Below are positions 44,854 through 53,575 of a stretch of DNA of 64,000 bases, in pieces. Under the pieces are notes generated by a model that saw only the letters and a list, made by a program, of their open reading frames with translations, was not told where the DNA came from and made no database searches. The stretch's first letter is position 1; each line of letters begins with the position of its first letter. A program made the position numbers and the translations under genes. The DNA comes from Clostridiales bacterium. Lineage in GTDB: Bacteria > Bacillota > Clostridia > Oscillospirales > Oscillospiraceae. Location of the stretch: NCBI GenBank assembly GCA_902362775.1, contig CABIXV010000004.1, forward strand, positions 82,351 through 146,350. The letters run 5' to 3'.

Positions 44854-45624
44854 ATGAAGGAAAGTCTGAAGGAAAGTGAGTATATCAATTCCATTGTCCG
44901 GGCGACAGAAATTTTGAATCTATATCGGGTCAAAGATGTCAAATATCTTGGTGTGACCGACATCAGCCAGGAGTTAGGACTGCATAAGACCTCGGTGTTT
45001 CGTATCGTCAAAACGCTGGAACATACAGGGTGGCTAGTCCAAGACGCGCCAAATGGGAAATATCGGATTGGCGCGAAGCTGATCGTCCTCTCGGCTGTTT
45101 CCCGTCAGCAGTTTTCTATTGACGACATGATCTATCGTGAGATGCAGCTGCTGGGGCAGCGGTTTAACGAGGATATTGTCCTGACCGGCCTGGTAGACGG
45201 CTATCAGGCGGTCTGTATCACAAAAATAAAATCCAACAATGCGCTCCAGATATCTTCCAACGTAGGGTATGCCATCGGAATGACCAAAGGTTCCACCGGG
45301 AAAGTCCTGCTGGCCTATCTCCCTAAGGAGATGCAGGAAAAGGCAATTCAGTTGGACAGCCCTGACATCACAGAGGAAGGCCGGGAGGCACTCTTTAAGA
45401 CATTGGAGAAGATTAGGGAAACCGGATACTGTGTATCTACTTCCGAGCGGGACGAGGGAGTTTCCTCTATTTCCATGCCGCTGTTTGGGCGGGACGGACG
45501 CATCATTTACTCTTTGGGCATCGTAGGGGAGGAGCATCGCATGACCAATAAGGGCCGTGAACAGATGCGCCGCGCCCTGCAAGCGTCGATAGAGAGGATC
45601 CAAGAGGTGCTGTCTATCGTATAA
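44854..45624 (+). CDS. IclR-family transcriptional regulator
   Basis: 256 residues. The N-terminal winged HTH is VKYLGVTDISQELGLHKTSV, then FRIVKTLEHTGWL. The C-terminal IclR effector domain shows GSTGKVLLAYL, then GYCVSTSERDEGVSSISMPL. IclR proteins commonly control catabolic loci, including allantoin (AllR) and aromatic pathways. It has its own promoter in the cyclic-ureide locus and is the best candidate to bind the GAAATATATTTC sites. Confidence 0.92.
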   Translation: MKESLKESEYINSIVRATEILNLYRVKDVKYLGVTDISQELGLHKTSVFRIVKTLEHTGWLVQDAPNGKYRIGAKLIVLSAVSRQQFSIDDMIYREMQLLGQRFNEDIVLTGLVDGYQAVCITKIKSNNALQISSNVGYAIGMTKGSTGKVLLAYLPKEMQEKAIQLDSPDITEEGREALFKTLEKIRETGYCVSTSERDEGVSSISMPLFGRDGRIIYSLGIVGEEHRMTNKGREQMRRALQASIERIQEVLSIV

Positions 45625-45707
45625 AGGACCTATCGGCTTTACTTAGCCTCAGGACGGCCCATGCCCATTTTCCCGGCTCAGGGCCAGAACACAAAAGGAG
45701 GATCGCC

Positions 45708-45956
45708 ATGGAAGACCATAAAACAAAGATTGTGGTATTGGAGAGCGGCTGCCCCCACTATCAGGCGGGGGATGAGATCTATTTCAGCGGCGCATTTATT
45801 GAAAAGGAAAAGAGCGCGGAACTGTGCGCTGTGGCTTTAAACGCCGTTTATCCGTTTGTATATGCCGCCCGCCGGGGCGGAAGTGTAAAGCCGACGCCAG
45901 TTCAGTGTCCCGACTGCGGCGAAAGCGTCGTATTCCAAGTGATGCGCCTGGATTGA
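45708..45956 (+). CDS. TIGR04076-family small protein
   Basis: 82 residues with five cysteines: Cys15 in ESGCPHYQAGDE, a mid Cys, and a C-terminal CPDCGESV pair that could bind a metal. The layout fits the TIGR04076 family, whose function is not established. AGGAGG precedes the ATG. It is 37 nt upstream of the ferredoxin-nitroreductase fusion and probably cotranscribed with it, so a redox or metal role in the same pathway is possible. Confidence 0.75.
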   Translation: MEDHKTKIVVLESGCPHYQAGDEIYFSGAFIEKEKSAELCAVALNAVYPFVYAARRGGSVKPTPVQCPDCGESVVFQVMRLD

Positions 45957-45993
45957 GATCCGCTGTGCAGAAATGACTGAAAAGAGGAAAACA

Positions 45994-46809
45994 ATGGGAA
46001 ACAGAGCAGCTGATAGAACATACGAAATACAGTGCCCCTCCTGCGGAATGTGTTATAGAGAATGTGTACTACAAGCGGATGCCATCACGCAAACAGAATA
46101 TGGGGTAAAGATTGATTTGGACAGATGCAGCCGCTGCGGTCATTGTGCGGCGGTCTGTCCCACCGGCTGTATGGAACATCCATATGCGCCCCTCCAGACG
46201 GAACAGCCTCTGGTCCTGCCCCCGGAAGAGGCTCTGGCCTTCCTTCGGACACCCAGGTCAGTGCGCCGATATCGGTCTGATCTGGTCCCTAAAGATGTCA
46301 TAGAGAGACTTCTCAATGCCGGACGCTATCCTCAGACCGCGAAGAATGCGCAGGGGATCAGCTATTTGGTGGTGAGCGGACGGGAAAAAGTGGTACAGAT
46401 CAATCAACTATACTGTGAGATCGCAAGAACTTTGCCGGAGGACTTTCCACTGCGAAGCCGTGTCATGCGCCCTGTACTGGTCCAGGAGGAGAAAAAGACA
46501 GACGCGCTTTTTTACGGCGCGCCTCAGCTGATATTTACTCTGGCAGATATGGACCACGAGCGATGGAAGGAGAACAGCCAGTTTTCTCTTACATTTCTGT
46601 CGCTCATGGCACCCTCGCTTGAGTTGGGCACCTGCTGGTGTGGGCAGATGGGCCTGCTGACCGCTCAAATGGAGTATATGAAGCGGTTTGGAGCGCTGAT
46701 AGGACTGCCGGAAGGAAAACGAATCTGTGGATGCATGATCTTCGGATACCCTGATGTGAAGTTCAGACGGCTTGTGGCCAGGGATCCTCTGGAAGTTTTT
46801 TGGCGATAG
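45994..46809 (+). CDS. 2x[4Fe-4S] ferredoxin-nitroreductase fusion
   Basis: 271 residues from ATG 45994 (AGAGG upstream); ATG 45973 is in frame but less well placed. Two 4Fe-4S motifs are visible in the first 60 residues: CPSCGMCYREC and CSRCGHCAAVCPTGC. An FMN-binding nitroreductase domain follows (RSVRRYRSD, then the LELGTCWCGQMG segment). Such fusions pass electrons from ferredoxin-like clusters to FMN to reduce nitro, enone or ring double bonds. In this locus it could reduce a ring intermediate before or after hydrolysis; no substrate can be assigned. A terminator follows. Confidence 0.88.
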   Translation: MGNRAADRTYEIQCPSCGMCYRECVLQADAITQTEYGVKIDLDRCSRCGHCAAVCPTGCMEHPYAPLQTEQPLVLPPEEALAFLRTPRSVRRYRSDLVPKDVIERLLNAGRYPQTAKNAQGISYLVVSGREKVVQINQLYCEIARTLPEDFPLRSRVMRPVLVQEEKKTDALFYGAPQLIFTLADMDHERWKENSQFSLTFLSLMAPSLELGTCWCGQMGLLTAQMEYMKRFGALIGLPEGKRICGCMIFGYPDVKFRRLVARDPLEVFWR

Positions 46810-46893
46810 TAGAGACTGAAGCGCTACAGCTCCGCGACATATCCTGATTAATAATTGGAGATGGATGGAACAAAACCCTGATGCGTAAAAGAA

Positions 46894-46923
46894 GTGTGCC
46901 GCCTGTGAAAACAGGCGGCACAC
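46894..46923 (+). terminator. terminator after the nitroreductase gene
   Basis: GTGTGCCGCCTGT-GAAA-ACAGGCGGCACAC, then TCTTTGCTTT. Confidence 0.85.
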
Positions 46924-47491
46924 TCTTTGCTTTCGTCAGCCCTATATGCTTATACAAACTTCACATGTGAATACTGGAACTTATGTTTTTGTTTGAACTT
47001 TAGAACTCTTTTAACTATAAAATATTTTAACTCGGACAAAGGCTGTCTGGGTTTTCTATTATTCTCCAATATAGAGTGGAAAAGAATGTCTCGTAAGCAA
47101 GGGCAGTCATGAACTTTTCATAGACCGGGGAGATCGTTTCAGTTGGTACGGCGGATAAACGACGGTTGGTTACAAAGACAATATTCCGAACTGGTGTATA
47201 CGTTGAATATGGTATGCCACGGCACTACACCGAGCAAATACTGCGGCAGTCACCTAATAACCACTTACCTATCGGCTTGGAAGTGAGGCGTGTATCGTCT
47301 CCTGGATCCAGGCATACATCAGCGGAAGGTGGTTTTCAGAGGTGCGGATGTTCATACGGAAGGTCGTGGTTCATAATCAGAACATGAGGTGAGGGAAGTA
47401 TTCTCGACAGACAGGGGAGATCATGATAAGGATAATTGGGTTCATTGGCACAATTGAAGAAAACATGGAGTAGGGTAGAACTTCATAGATG

Positions 47492-47536
47492 AAAAAGCCC
47501 CCGTCAGATACTGCTTCTGCAGTATCTGACGGGGGC
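47492..47536 (-). terminator. terminator of the tautomerase-M20 operon
   Basis: An 18-bp perfect stem (47497-47514 with 47519-47536) whose T-run (five T) lies on the minus strand at 47496-47492. Confidence 0.88.
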
Positions 47537-47632
47537 TGGGCAGTTCGAAGCTCACTTGTCAAAGATGTCTTGCAGGGGAGGAGTTTTTAAGTGGTTATGG
47601 CGTCGCGGTGACGACACGCTATACACCTGATA

Positions 47633-48826
47633 TTATCGGGTGTCCTTACTGTGACGGTCCAGGATATACTGGACCATAACGGCAATACCGTAGGGGATGG
47701 CCTCATCGTTAAAGTTAAAGGCCCCATTGTGCAAAGCTGTGTACTCAGTGCCATCGGGCCAGCCGATCCCCAGCCGGAAGAAAGCGCCCTTACCCACTGC
47801 GCTTACTAAATTGGAGAAGTCCTCAGACCCCATGACTGGGCCATCCAAGGGCTTGACGTGGGACTGACCCAGGGCTTTGACCATAGCCTTCTCTAAATTC
47901 TGAGTCACGCCGGGATCGTTGTATAGGGCGGGAACGCCGCGGGTATACTCGATCTCAGCCCGACAGCCTAGTGCCTGGGCGGCCCCCTCGACAGTACGTC
48001 GGATTTTGGACTCCAGTTCATCCCGAACGCCGGGGTCCAGGCAGCGGACCGTACCGCCGAACTTGACTTCGCCAGGGATGACATTGAAGGCATCGCCGGC
48101 ATGGATGGAGCACACACTAACCACCGCCTGCTTGGCGGTGACGATTTCGCTGGATACGATGTTTTGTAGAGCGCTAACCGCTAGGGCGGCGGCGGGGATG
48201 GGGTTCATGGCTTTATAGGGCCGGGCACCGTGTCCACCCTGGCCAATGACCCGGACCTGGAACATATCGGCGGAGGCCATATATTCTCCGGGCCATACTC
48301 CCACTTCACCTACCTTTAGATAGGGCCACCCGTGGAGGCATACCACCTCCTCCACGTCAGGATCTTTCAGGGCACCGGACTGAACGATCTTGAGGGCGCC
48401 ATACAGTCCCTCCTCCCCGGGCTGGAAAATCAGCTTTACCACGCCGGAAAACCGATCCCGCCACTGGTGGAGCAGCTTGGCTACGCCCAGTAGGACGGCC
48501 ACATGACCATCATGTCCGCAGGAGTGGGCTGCGCCAGGATTTTGGGAGGAATAGGGGACACCGCTCTCTTCGGTGAGAGGAAGGGCATCGATATCAGCCC
48601 GAAGGCCGGTGACGGGACCATCGCCCAGACCGCCCCGGATGATGGCGACTAGGCCGGTCTCCAGCTCCAGAGGCAGGATCTCTACCCCCATTTCTTCTAG
48701 TTGCCGACGAATAAAGGCGGTGGTCTGAAACTCCTGGAAGGAGAGCTCAGGATTCTGATGGACGGTCTGGCGGCAGCCAGTGCAGTATTCCTTTAGGGCA
48801 AGAGCTTCTTTCAGCACATCTGTCAT
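47633..48826 (-). CDS. M20-family amidohydrolase (aminoacylase/IAA-amino-acid hydrolase type)
   Basis: 397 residues, cytoplasmic. Motifs: RADIDALPLTEESG, HSCGHDGHVA, QPGEEG (catalytic Glu), LHGWP and the terminal GSEDF. This set is typical of N-acyl-L-amino acid or N-acetyl-diaminopimelate amidohydrolases of the AbgA/HipO type. It follows the tautomerase-like gene on the minus strand, probably in one operon ended by the hairpin at 47492-47536. A second M20 enzyme lies at 50658; the two are related but clearly different in sequence. Confidence 0.9.
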   Translation of the reverse strand: MTDVLKEALALKEYCTGCRQTVHQNPELSFQEFQTTAFIRRQLEEMGVEILPLELETGLVAIIRGGLGDGPVTGLRADIDALPLTEESGVPYSSQNPGAAHSCGHDGHVAVLLGVAKLLHQWRDRFSGVVKLIFQPGEEGLYGALKIVQSGALKDPDVEEVVCLHGWPYLKVGEVGVWPGEYMASADMFQVRVIGQGGHGARPYKAMNPIPAAALAVSALQNIVSSEIVTAKQAVVSVCSIHAGDAFNVIPGEVKFGGTVRCLDPGVRDELESKIRRTVEGAAQALGCRAEIEYTRGVPALYNDPGVTQNLEKAMVKALGQSHVKPLDGPVMGSEDFSNLVSAVGKGAFFRLGIGWPDGTEYTALHNGAFNFNDEAIPYGIAVMVQYILDRHSKDTR

Positions 48827-48924
48827 AGTGATATCCTCCTAGAAAGAGGGGCACGGGCCCCGTTCAGATGGGATAGGAGCTCGCCCGGTGCCGATGAAAG
48901 GATCAGGACCGGGCGAGGGGCGTA

Positions 48925-49317
48925 TTATTGTTGGCTGCGATAGGGATTGATGGGGGGCTTTGGGTCCATGGTCTTCAGTACACCACGGGCGCACACATTG
49001 GAATTGGGATGCTCCTTGAAGATAACAAAGGTATCCCCCTTCTGCTCGCCAAAGACGTCGCCGCAAACCTGGTCGAAGAGCTGTCCCACCTTGTTTTTCT
49101 GTTCGTCGGGCTTGCCTTCGGTGGTGTATACGATGAGGACACGTTTCTTAGCGGCGTCGGGGCACATATTTTCCGGCTCATACTCCTGGACCCAGAGGGA
49201 GATCGCCATGGGAATCAGGTCAAAAGCTTCACACAGGGCGTTCTTGGTTTCGCTGATAAAACGGGCCTTTTTCTCCGGACCAAAGCCGGCGGGAATCATT
49301 GCTGTCACAATAGCCAT
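48925..49317 (-). CDS. tautomerase-superfamily-like protein without N-terminal proline
   Basis: 130 residues. The start (MAIVTAMIPAGFGPEKKARF) and the later ISLWVQEYEPENMC and VLIVYTTEGKPDEQKNKVGQ blocks fit the single-chain, about 130-residue oxalocrotonate tautomerase-like proteins. Canonical members begin Met-Pro, with Pro1 as the catalytic base; here residue 2 is Ala (codon GCT), so ordinary tautomerase chemistry is doubtful. AAAGGAG precedes the ATG. First gene of the minus-strand operon with the M20 amidohydrolase. Confidence 0.7.
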   Translation of the reverse strand: MAIVTAMIPAGFGPEKKARFISETKNALCEAFDLIPMAISLWVQEYEPENMCPDAAKKRVLIVYTTEGKPDEQKNKVGQLFDQVCGDVFGEQKGDTFVIFKEHPNSNVCARGVLKTMDPKPPINPYRSQQ

Positions 49318-49411
49318 ATTTCAGGACTCCTTTCAAACCTTTTTCTAAAAAATAGCACAAGAACGCTCCGGTGTAAAATGCTAAAAATGTGTGACATCAG
49401 AACAAAAACGT

Positions 49412-49441
49412 ATCGGCAGCCCCTTATTGGGGGCTGCCGAT
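49412..49441 (-). terminator. terminator of the LysR-family gene
   Basis: ATCGGCAGCCCC (49412-49423) / GGGGCTGCCGAT (49430-49441); minus strand continues ACGTTTTTG. Confidence 0.75.
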
Positions 49442-49464
49442 GCCATAAAAACACGATGACCAAC

Positions 49465-50379
49465 TCATGTGCCTGAAATAGAGGCCTTCTTTCTTGGAGG
49501 CAGGGCGGGAAGCAGGTCATAAAAGGCTTTAGCCGCCGGGTTAGTGTTATACTGGAGCATGGTGATATAAAACATAGCCTGGAGAGAGCTGCCAGTGAGA
49601 GGAAACACCCGGAAATTGGAGTCGAGCAGCTTTTTCTGCCCGGCGGTGATCAACGCCACTTTACGGCTGACCTGAACCGTGAGTTTTTTGGCCTCGTAGG
49701 TGTTGACCACAAGGGTGCTGTTGGGGCGGAATCCCAGGAGAGAGCAGCTTTCAATAAAGTTTTTGGGAGATTTTGGACCGCCGGACTCCTGATGAATGAC
49801 AAAATCCATCCCATTGAGATCCTGAGGGTCCAGCTTGTCCTTGCTAGCCAGGGGATGGCGCTTGCTCATCATCACATAGATATCAGACCGCTTGATTTCC
49901 TTATAGATGGTGCCCTCTACAGTGCCGGGGCAACAGGACAGGGAGAAGATGACGTCGAGAAAGCCATGGGCTAGATGGTCCACAAGAAGGCTGTAGTTAT
50001 ACTCCAGGCAAATGAGCTCCACTTTTGGGTAACGCTGAACAAACTGCTCCATGGAGGAGACGACAAGCTCACGCTCGGCGGAGGGACCGAAGCCGATGCG
50101 CAGCACCCCTTCATATCCATTGGCGATTAGCCGGGCTTGCGCGGCGGCCCGCTCTAGCCCCTCGATCAGGAGGACAGCCTCTTGGTAGAAGGATTCGCCG
50201 GCTGCGGTCAGGGATACGTTTCGGTTGTCACGGTAAAACAGTTGGAAGCCCAGTTCACGTTCTAGGGAGGAGATATAGCGGCTCATGGCCGTCTGAGCAA
50301 TATGGCACTCATTGGCGGCCTTGGTAAAATTTAAATGCTTGACCGCCGCGATAAAATAGATAAGTTTTTGTGTGTCCAC
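49465..50379 (-). CDS. LysR-family transcriptional regulator
   Basis: 304 residues from GTG 50379 (AGGAAGGAG box, 10 nt spacing; TTG 50385 is an alternative). The N-terminal HTH is LIYFIAAVKHLNFTKAANEC, then HIAQTAMSRYISSLERELG. The effector domain follows (GVLRIGFGPSAERELVVSSM). It is divergent from the M20-dpp operon across a 278-nt region, the standard LysR arrangement, so it very likely activates that operon in response to an imported or cleaved product. Confidence 0.9.
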   Translation of the reverse strand: MDTQKLIYFIAAVKHLNFTKAANECHIAQTAMSRYISSLERELGFQLFYRDNRNVSLTAAGESFYQEAVLLIEGLERAAAQARLIANGYEGVLRIGFGPSAERELVVSSMEQFVQRYPKVELICLEYNYSLLVDHLAHGFLDVIFSLSCCPGTVEGTIYKEIKRSDIYVMMSKRHPLASKDKLDPQDLNGMDFVIHQESGGPKSPKNFIESCSLLGFRPNSTLVVNTYEAKKLTVQVSRKVALITAGQKKLLDSNFRVFPLTGSSLQAMFYITMLQYNTNPAAKAFYDLLPALPPRKKASISGT

Positions 50380-50443
50380 AGCCAAAACGCTCCTTCCTGT
50401 TCGTTGGGTCGCATAGATCAGAAATGTTTTAGAATATTTGAAT

Positions 50444-50472
50444 ATTATACTGTAAAACCGGGGAGATTGCAA
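50444..50472 (-). promoter_or_regulatory. promoter of the LysR-family gene
   Basis: Minus strand: TTGCAA (50472-50467), 17-nt spacer, TATAAT (50449-50444). Confidence 0.78.
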
Positions 50473-50485
50473 TATTCTCTTGATC

Positions 50486-50514
50486 TTGGCTCAGTAGCTT
50501 GGTGGTGCTATGAT
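50486..50514 (+). promoter_or_regulatory. candidate promoter of the M20-dpp operon
   Basis: TTGGCT (50486-50491), 17-nt spacer, TATGAT (50509-50514). It starts 14 nt from the LysR promoter on the other strand, so one LysR complex could affect both. The leader would be about 137 nt. Confidence 0.6.
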
Positions 50515-50657
50515 AGACAAGGAAGGGGAGAAAGGGATACTTTCTATGCAATTAGCGGCTGATGCCATACATTTTCGATATTTTACAAGAAATCAGGATT
50601 ATGGTACTTTTGAATAAAAATAGACTGCCTAAAGAAGTATCAGTGGGGTGAATTGCC

Positions 50658-51836
50658 ATGCAGCGGTACCTAAAGCGCGCAAAGGAGTTAGAGTCGGAAA
50701 TCGTAGAGAACCGCCGGAAGATCCATCAGTTTGGCGGAATTGGGTTCGATATTCAGGAGACTTCGGATTTCGTATTTGAAAAGTTACAGAGCTATGGCCT
50801 GCATCCTCAGCGGATGTGCGGCACTGGTATCGTGTGTACCATCGGCTCAGGAGGGAAGACCATCCTGCTGCGGGCGGACATGGATGCCCTGCCAATCCAG
50901 GAGGACACTGGCTTACCCTTCGCCTGTCAAAACGGCACGGCCCACGCCTGCGGACATGACATGCATACGGCTATGCTCCTGACCGCGGCTAAAATGCTGT
51001 CTGAGACCCAGGACGAGCTGAAGGGCACCGTCAAGCTAATGTTTCAGCCAGCGGAGGAGGCCTTAAAAGGAGCCACCGCCATGATGGAGGCTGGTGTGCT
51101 GGAGAACCCTAAGGTGGACGCTGCCTTTGCCATTCATGTGACTACGGGGCACGAGAATTTCCCCACTGGCAGTATCCAATATGTCCGTGGGGTTGCCTTT
51201 GGGGCTTGCGATATGTTCCGTATCACAGTGAAAGGGAAGGAGTGTCACGGGGCCTATCCCTGCCGGGGCATTGATCCTATTAACATCGGAAGCCGTATTG
51301 TCACTGCAACTCAGGAGCTGGTATCTATGGAACTGCCCGCTACGGAGGAGGCTGTCATCACCTTCGGAAAATTCCACTCCGGCGAGGCATCCAATATTAT
51401 CCCCTCAGAGGCGGTGCTGGACGGCACCATCCGCACCTTGTCCAAGGAGGCGAGGACCCTGCTCAAGACCCGCTTCAAAGAGATCGTAGAGCAGACTGCT
51501 GCCACCTTCCGGGGACAGGCCATCGTGGAATATCCTCTGGAAACCGGTTTTTGTATCACTGACCCCGACCTCTTCGACCAGTTGAAGCCCACGCTCTGTG
51601 CTCTGGCGGGGGAGGAGATGGTCCAGCAGATTGCTCCGGTCAACGGCAGTGAGGATTTTGGTCCTATCAGTGAGATCATTCCCACAGTGTATGTCTGGAT
51701 GGGGGCCGGAACCCCCAGTGAAGGCTATCCAGAGAAGGTGCACAGCCCACGTACCAAGTTCTCTGAATCAGTCCTGCCCCTGGGCGCGGCTATCCATGCG
51801 ACAGTGGCGGTAAATTGGCTGGCCCAAAACGCCTAA
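50658..51836 (+). CDS. M20-family amidohydrolase (N-acyl amino acid/peptide deacylase type)
   Basis: 392 residues. Motifs: RADMDALPIQEDTG, HACGHDMHTAMLL, QPAEEALKG (catalytic Glu), AIHVTTGHENFPTG and NGSEDFGPI. It heads an operon with a complete Dpp/Opp-type importer, so it probably hydrolyses what the importer brings in, for example N-acyl amino acids or small peptides. Divergent from the LysR gene. The ATG has GGGGTG upstream. Confidence 0.9.
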   Translation: MQRYLKRAKELESEIVENRRKIHQFGGIGFDIQETSDFVFEKLQSYGLHPQRMCGTGIVCTIGSGGKTILLRADMDALPIQEDTGLPFACQNGTAHACGHDMHTAMLLTAAKMLSETQDELKGTVKLMFQPAEEALKGATAMMEAGVLENPKVDAAFAIHVTTGHENFPTGSIQYVRGVAFGACDMFRITVKGKECHGAYPCRGIDPINIGSRIVTATQELVSMELPATEEAVITFGKFHSGEASNIIPSEAVLDGTIRTLSKEARTLLKTRFKEIVEQTAATFRGQAIVEYPLETGFCITDPDLFDQLKPTLCALAGEEMVQQIAPVNGSEDFGPISEIIPTVYVWMGAGTPSEGYPEKVHSPRTKFSESVLPLGAAIHATVAVNWLAQNA

Positions 51837-51888
51837 AACAGCGCATTACTTTATATCAAAGAAGTGAATTGAAAGGGAGGAACTCAAT

Positions 51889-53436
51889 ATGAAGAAAAGA
51901 AGACTGTTCAGCCTTCTGCTGGCGGCCGCCATGTCTCTGGCCCTGGTGAGCTGTGGAAACGGCGGTGACACCAGCGGGAACGGAACTGCCGACGGCGGGA
52001 ACGCCAGCCAGGTGGACGCGGATGGCGACGGGTACAAGGACACCGTGAAGCTAGCCATTTCTACGGATCCCAACCTGGACCCGTGGCTGACCGGTATGGC
52101 CTATGACTTGAATGTAGGCCGCCAAATCTATGATCCCCTCTTCCGGGAAGGAGAGAACGGTGAAGTAGAGCCCTGGCTGGCCGAAGGCTATGAGATGGTG
52201 GATGATACCCATATCAAACTGACCCTGCGCAAGGGCGTCAAGTTCCACGACGGCAACGAGCTGACCACAAAGGACGTCAAGTTCTTCCTGGACAACATTG
52301 AAAGCAACGCGTCCGCGGCTTCTCGCTTTGTGTGTTATGACACAGCGAATACTGAGATTATCGACGACTACAACATGGTTGTGGCTCTGAAGTACCCTTA
52401 TGCTGAGGGCGTCTACCTGATGACCCGTATGTATATCCCCTCCTCTGCCGCCTTCGAGAGTATGGGCGCGGACAAGTTTGCCACTGCTCCTGTGGGTACG
52501 GGCCCCTATAAGATGACCCGCTGGGACACCGCAAGTGAGATTGAACTGGACCGTTTTGACGAATACTGGAACGGCCCCGCCGCTACCCCGAAGCTGCTGT
52601 TCCGTGTCATCCCTGAGGCGTCCAGCCGCATGATCGAGCTGGAGACCGGTGGCGTGGACTTTGCTTACTCCATCTCTACCTCTGATTATGACCGCGTGAA
52701 GGAGACTGAGGGCCTGACTCTGGTAGAGGGTGACTCCTCTCTGTTTACCTCCTTGACCTTCAGTATGCAGGAGCCTCTGTTTGAGAACAAGGACGTGCGC
52801 TACGCCTTGTGCTATGCCATTGATAAGCAGTTCCTGATCGACACCTGCTATGGCGGCTATTATACCATCATGGACACTATTTATCCCAAGATGCTCTTTG
52901 GTGCCGAGGAAGTGGGCACTGTCCCCTTTGATCCTGACAAGGCGAAGGAGCTGATGGTGCAGGCCGGCTATCCCGATGGCTTTGATATCACCCTCCATGT
53001 GGTGGGCGAGGCTGAGAAGCGGGTCTGTGAGGCGATTCAGAGTATGTGGCTGCAGTATCTGAACGTCCGGGCTGAGATTATCCAGATGGACTACGTCAAC
53101 TTCGAGGCTGCCGGTAATAAGTACCAGGCTGCGGTCCGCACTGGCGCCGCCACCAACCTGACCAGCGCTCTGGTCATCTACAAGACCTCCTTCGGCCGCA
53201 CCCTGCAGGTGAATGACCAGTATCTGAACGATCTGGTCGAGGCGTCTGACCAGCAGACCGACCCCGCCAAGCGGCTGGAGATGGTCCAGGAGATCCAGGA
53301 GTATGTTTATGACCAGCGATATCAGATGGCCATTGCCAACGCGCCCATGGTGTATGCTATGAACGACAAGGCAGAGGGCTTTGAATTCGATATCTTTGGC
53401 GCTCCCTTCCTGGCCACCTTCCGCGTGGGCATCTGA
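51889..53436 (+). CDS. ABC transporter substrate-binding lipoprotein (SBP_bac_5, Dpp/Opp type)
   Basis: 515 residues. Lipoprotein signal ending LALVSC (Cys21), a Gly/Asn/Asp-rich linker, then a family 5 solute-binding domain: IYDPLFREGENGEVEPWLAE, the TLRKGVKFHDGNELTTKDVK signature, and GTGPYKMTRWD. It captures peptides or peptide-like ligands outside the membrane for the permeases encoded downstream. GGGAGG precedes ATG 51889. A stem-loop (53472-53523) separates it from the permease genes. Confidence 0.94.
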   Translation: MKKRRLFSLLLAAAMSLALVSCGNGGDTSGNGTADGGNASQVDADGDGYKDTVKLAISTDPNLDPWLTGMAYDLNVGRQIYDPLFREGENGEVEPWLAEGYEMVDDTHIKLTLRKGVKFHDGNELTTKDVKFFLDNIESNASAASRFVCYDTANTEIIDDYNMVVALKYPYAEGVYLMTRMYIPSSAAFESMGADKFATAPVGTGPYKMTRWDTASEIELDRFDEYWNGPAATPKLLFRVIPEASSRMIELETGGVDFAYSISTSDYDRVKETEGLTLVEGDSSLFTSLTFSMQEPLFENKDVRYALCYAIDKQFLIDTCYGGYYTIMDTIYPKMLFGAEEVGTVPFDPDKAKELMVQAGYPDGFDITLHVVGEAEKRVCEAIQSMWLQYLNVRAEIIQMDYVNFEAAGNKYQAAVRTGAATNLTSALVIYKTSFGRTLQVNDQYLNDLVEASDQQTDPAKRLEMVQEIQEYVYDQRYQMAIANAPMVYAMNDKAEGFEFDIFGAPFLATFRVGI

Positions 53437-53471
53437 TAAGCTCGTTGCGGACAGAGCGAAATGTGAGAAAT

Positions 53472-53523
53472 GCCGCTCTGGGACGGCGGTCTACCTGAAA
53501 GGGAGACCGCTGACCGGAGCGGC
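53472..53523 (+). terminator. nested stem-loop between binding protein and permease genes
   Basis: Outer GCCGCTC/GAGCGGC and inner GCGGTCT/AGACCGC arms, then TTTTCTG. Such intercistronic hairpins usually keep the binding protein in excess over the membrane parts. Confidence 0.6.
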
Positions 53524-53575
53524 TTTTCTGATTCGCAGCCAAGCGGAATGAACGTATGTAGGGGGGTATAGACCT

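Larger units (their letters stand above)
46810..47632. other. 823-nt gap: two terminators and possibly eroded sequence
   Basis: Holds the plus-strand terminator at 46894-46923 and the minus-strand terminator at 47492-47536. Between them no frame has a ribosome site plus coherent protein. On the minus strand, from about 47357 down to 47275, a 28-residue stretch (MNIRTSENHLPLMYAWIQET and on to a stop) reads like a protein C-terminus, so part may be an eroded gene. Confidence 0.5.
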
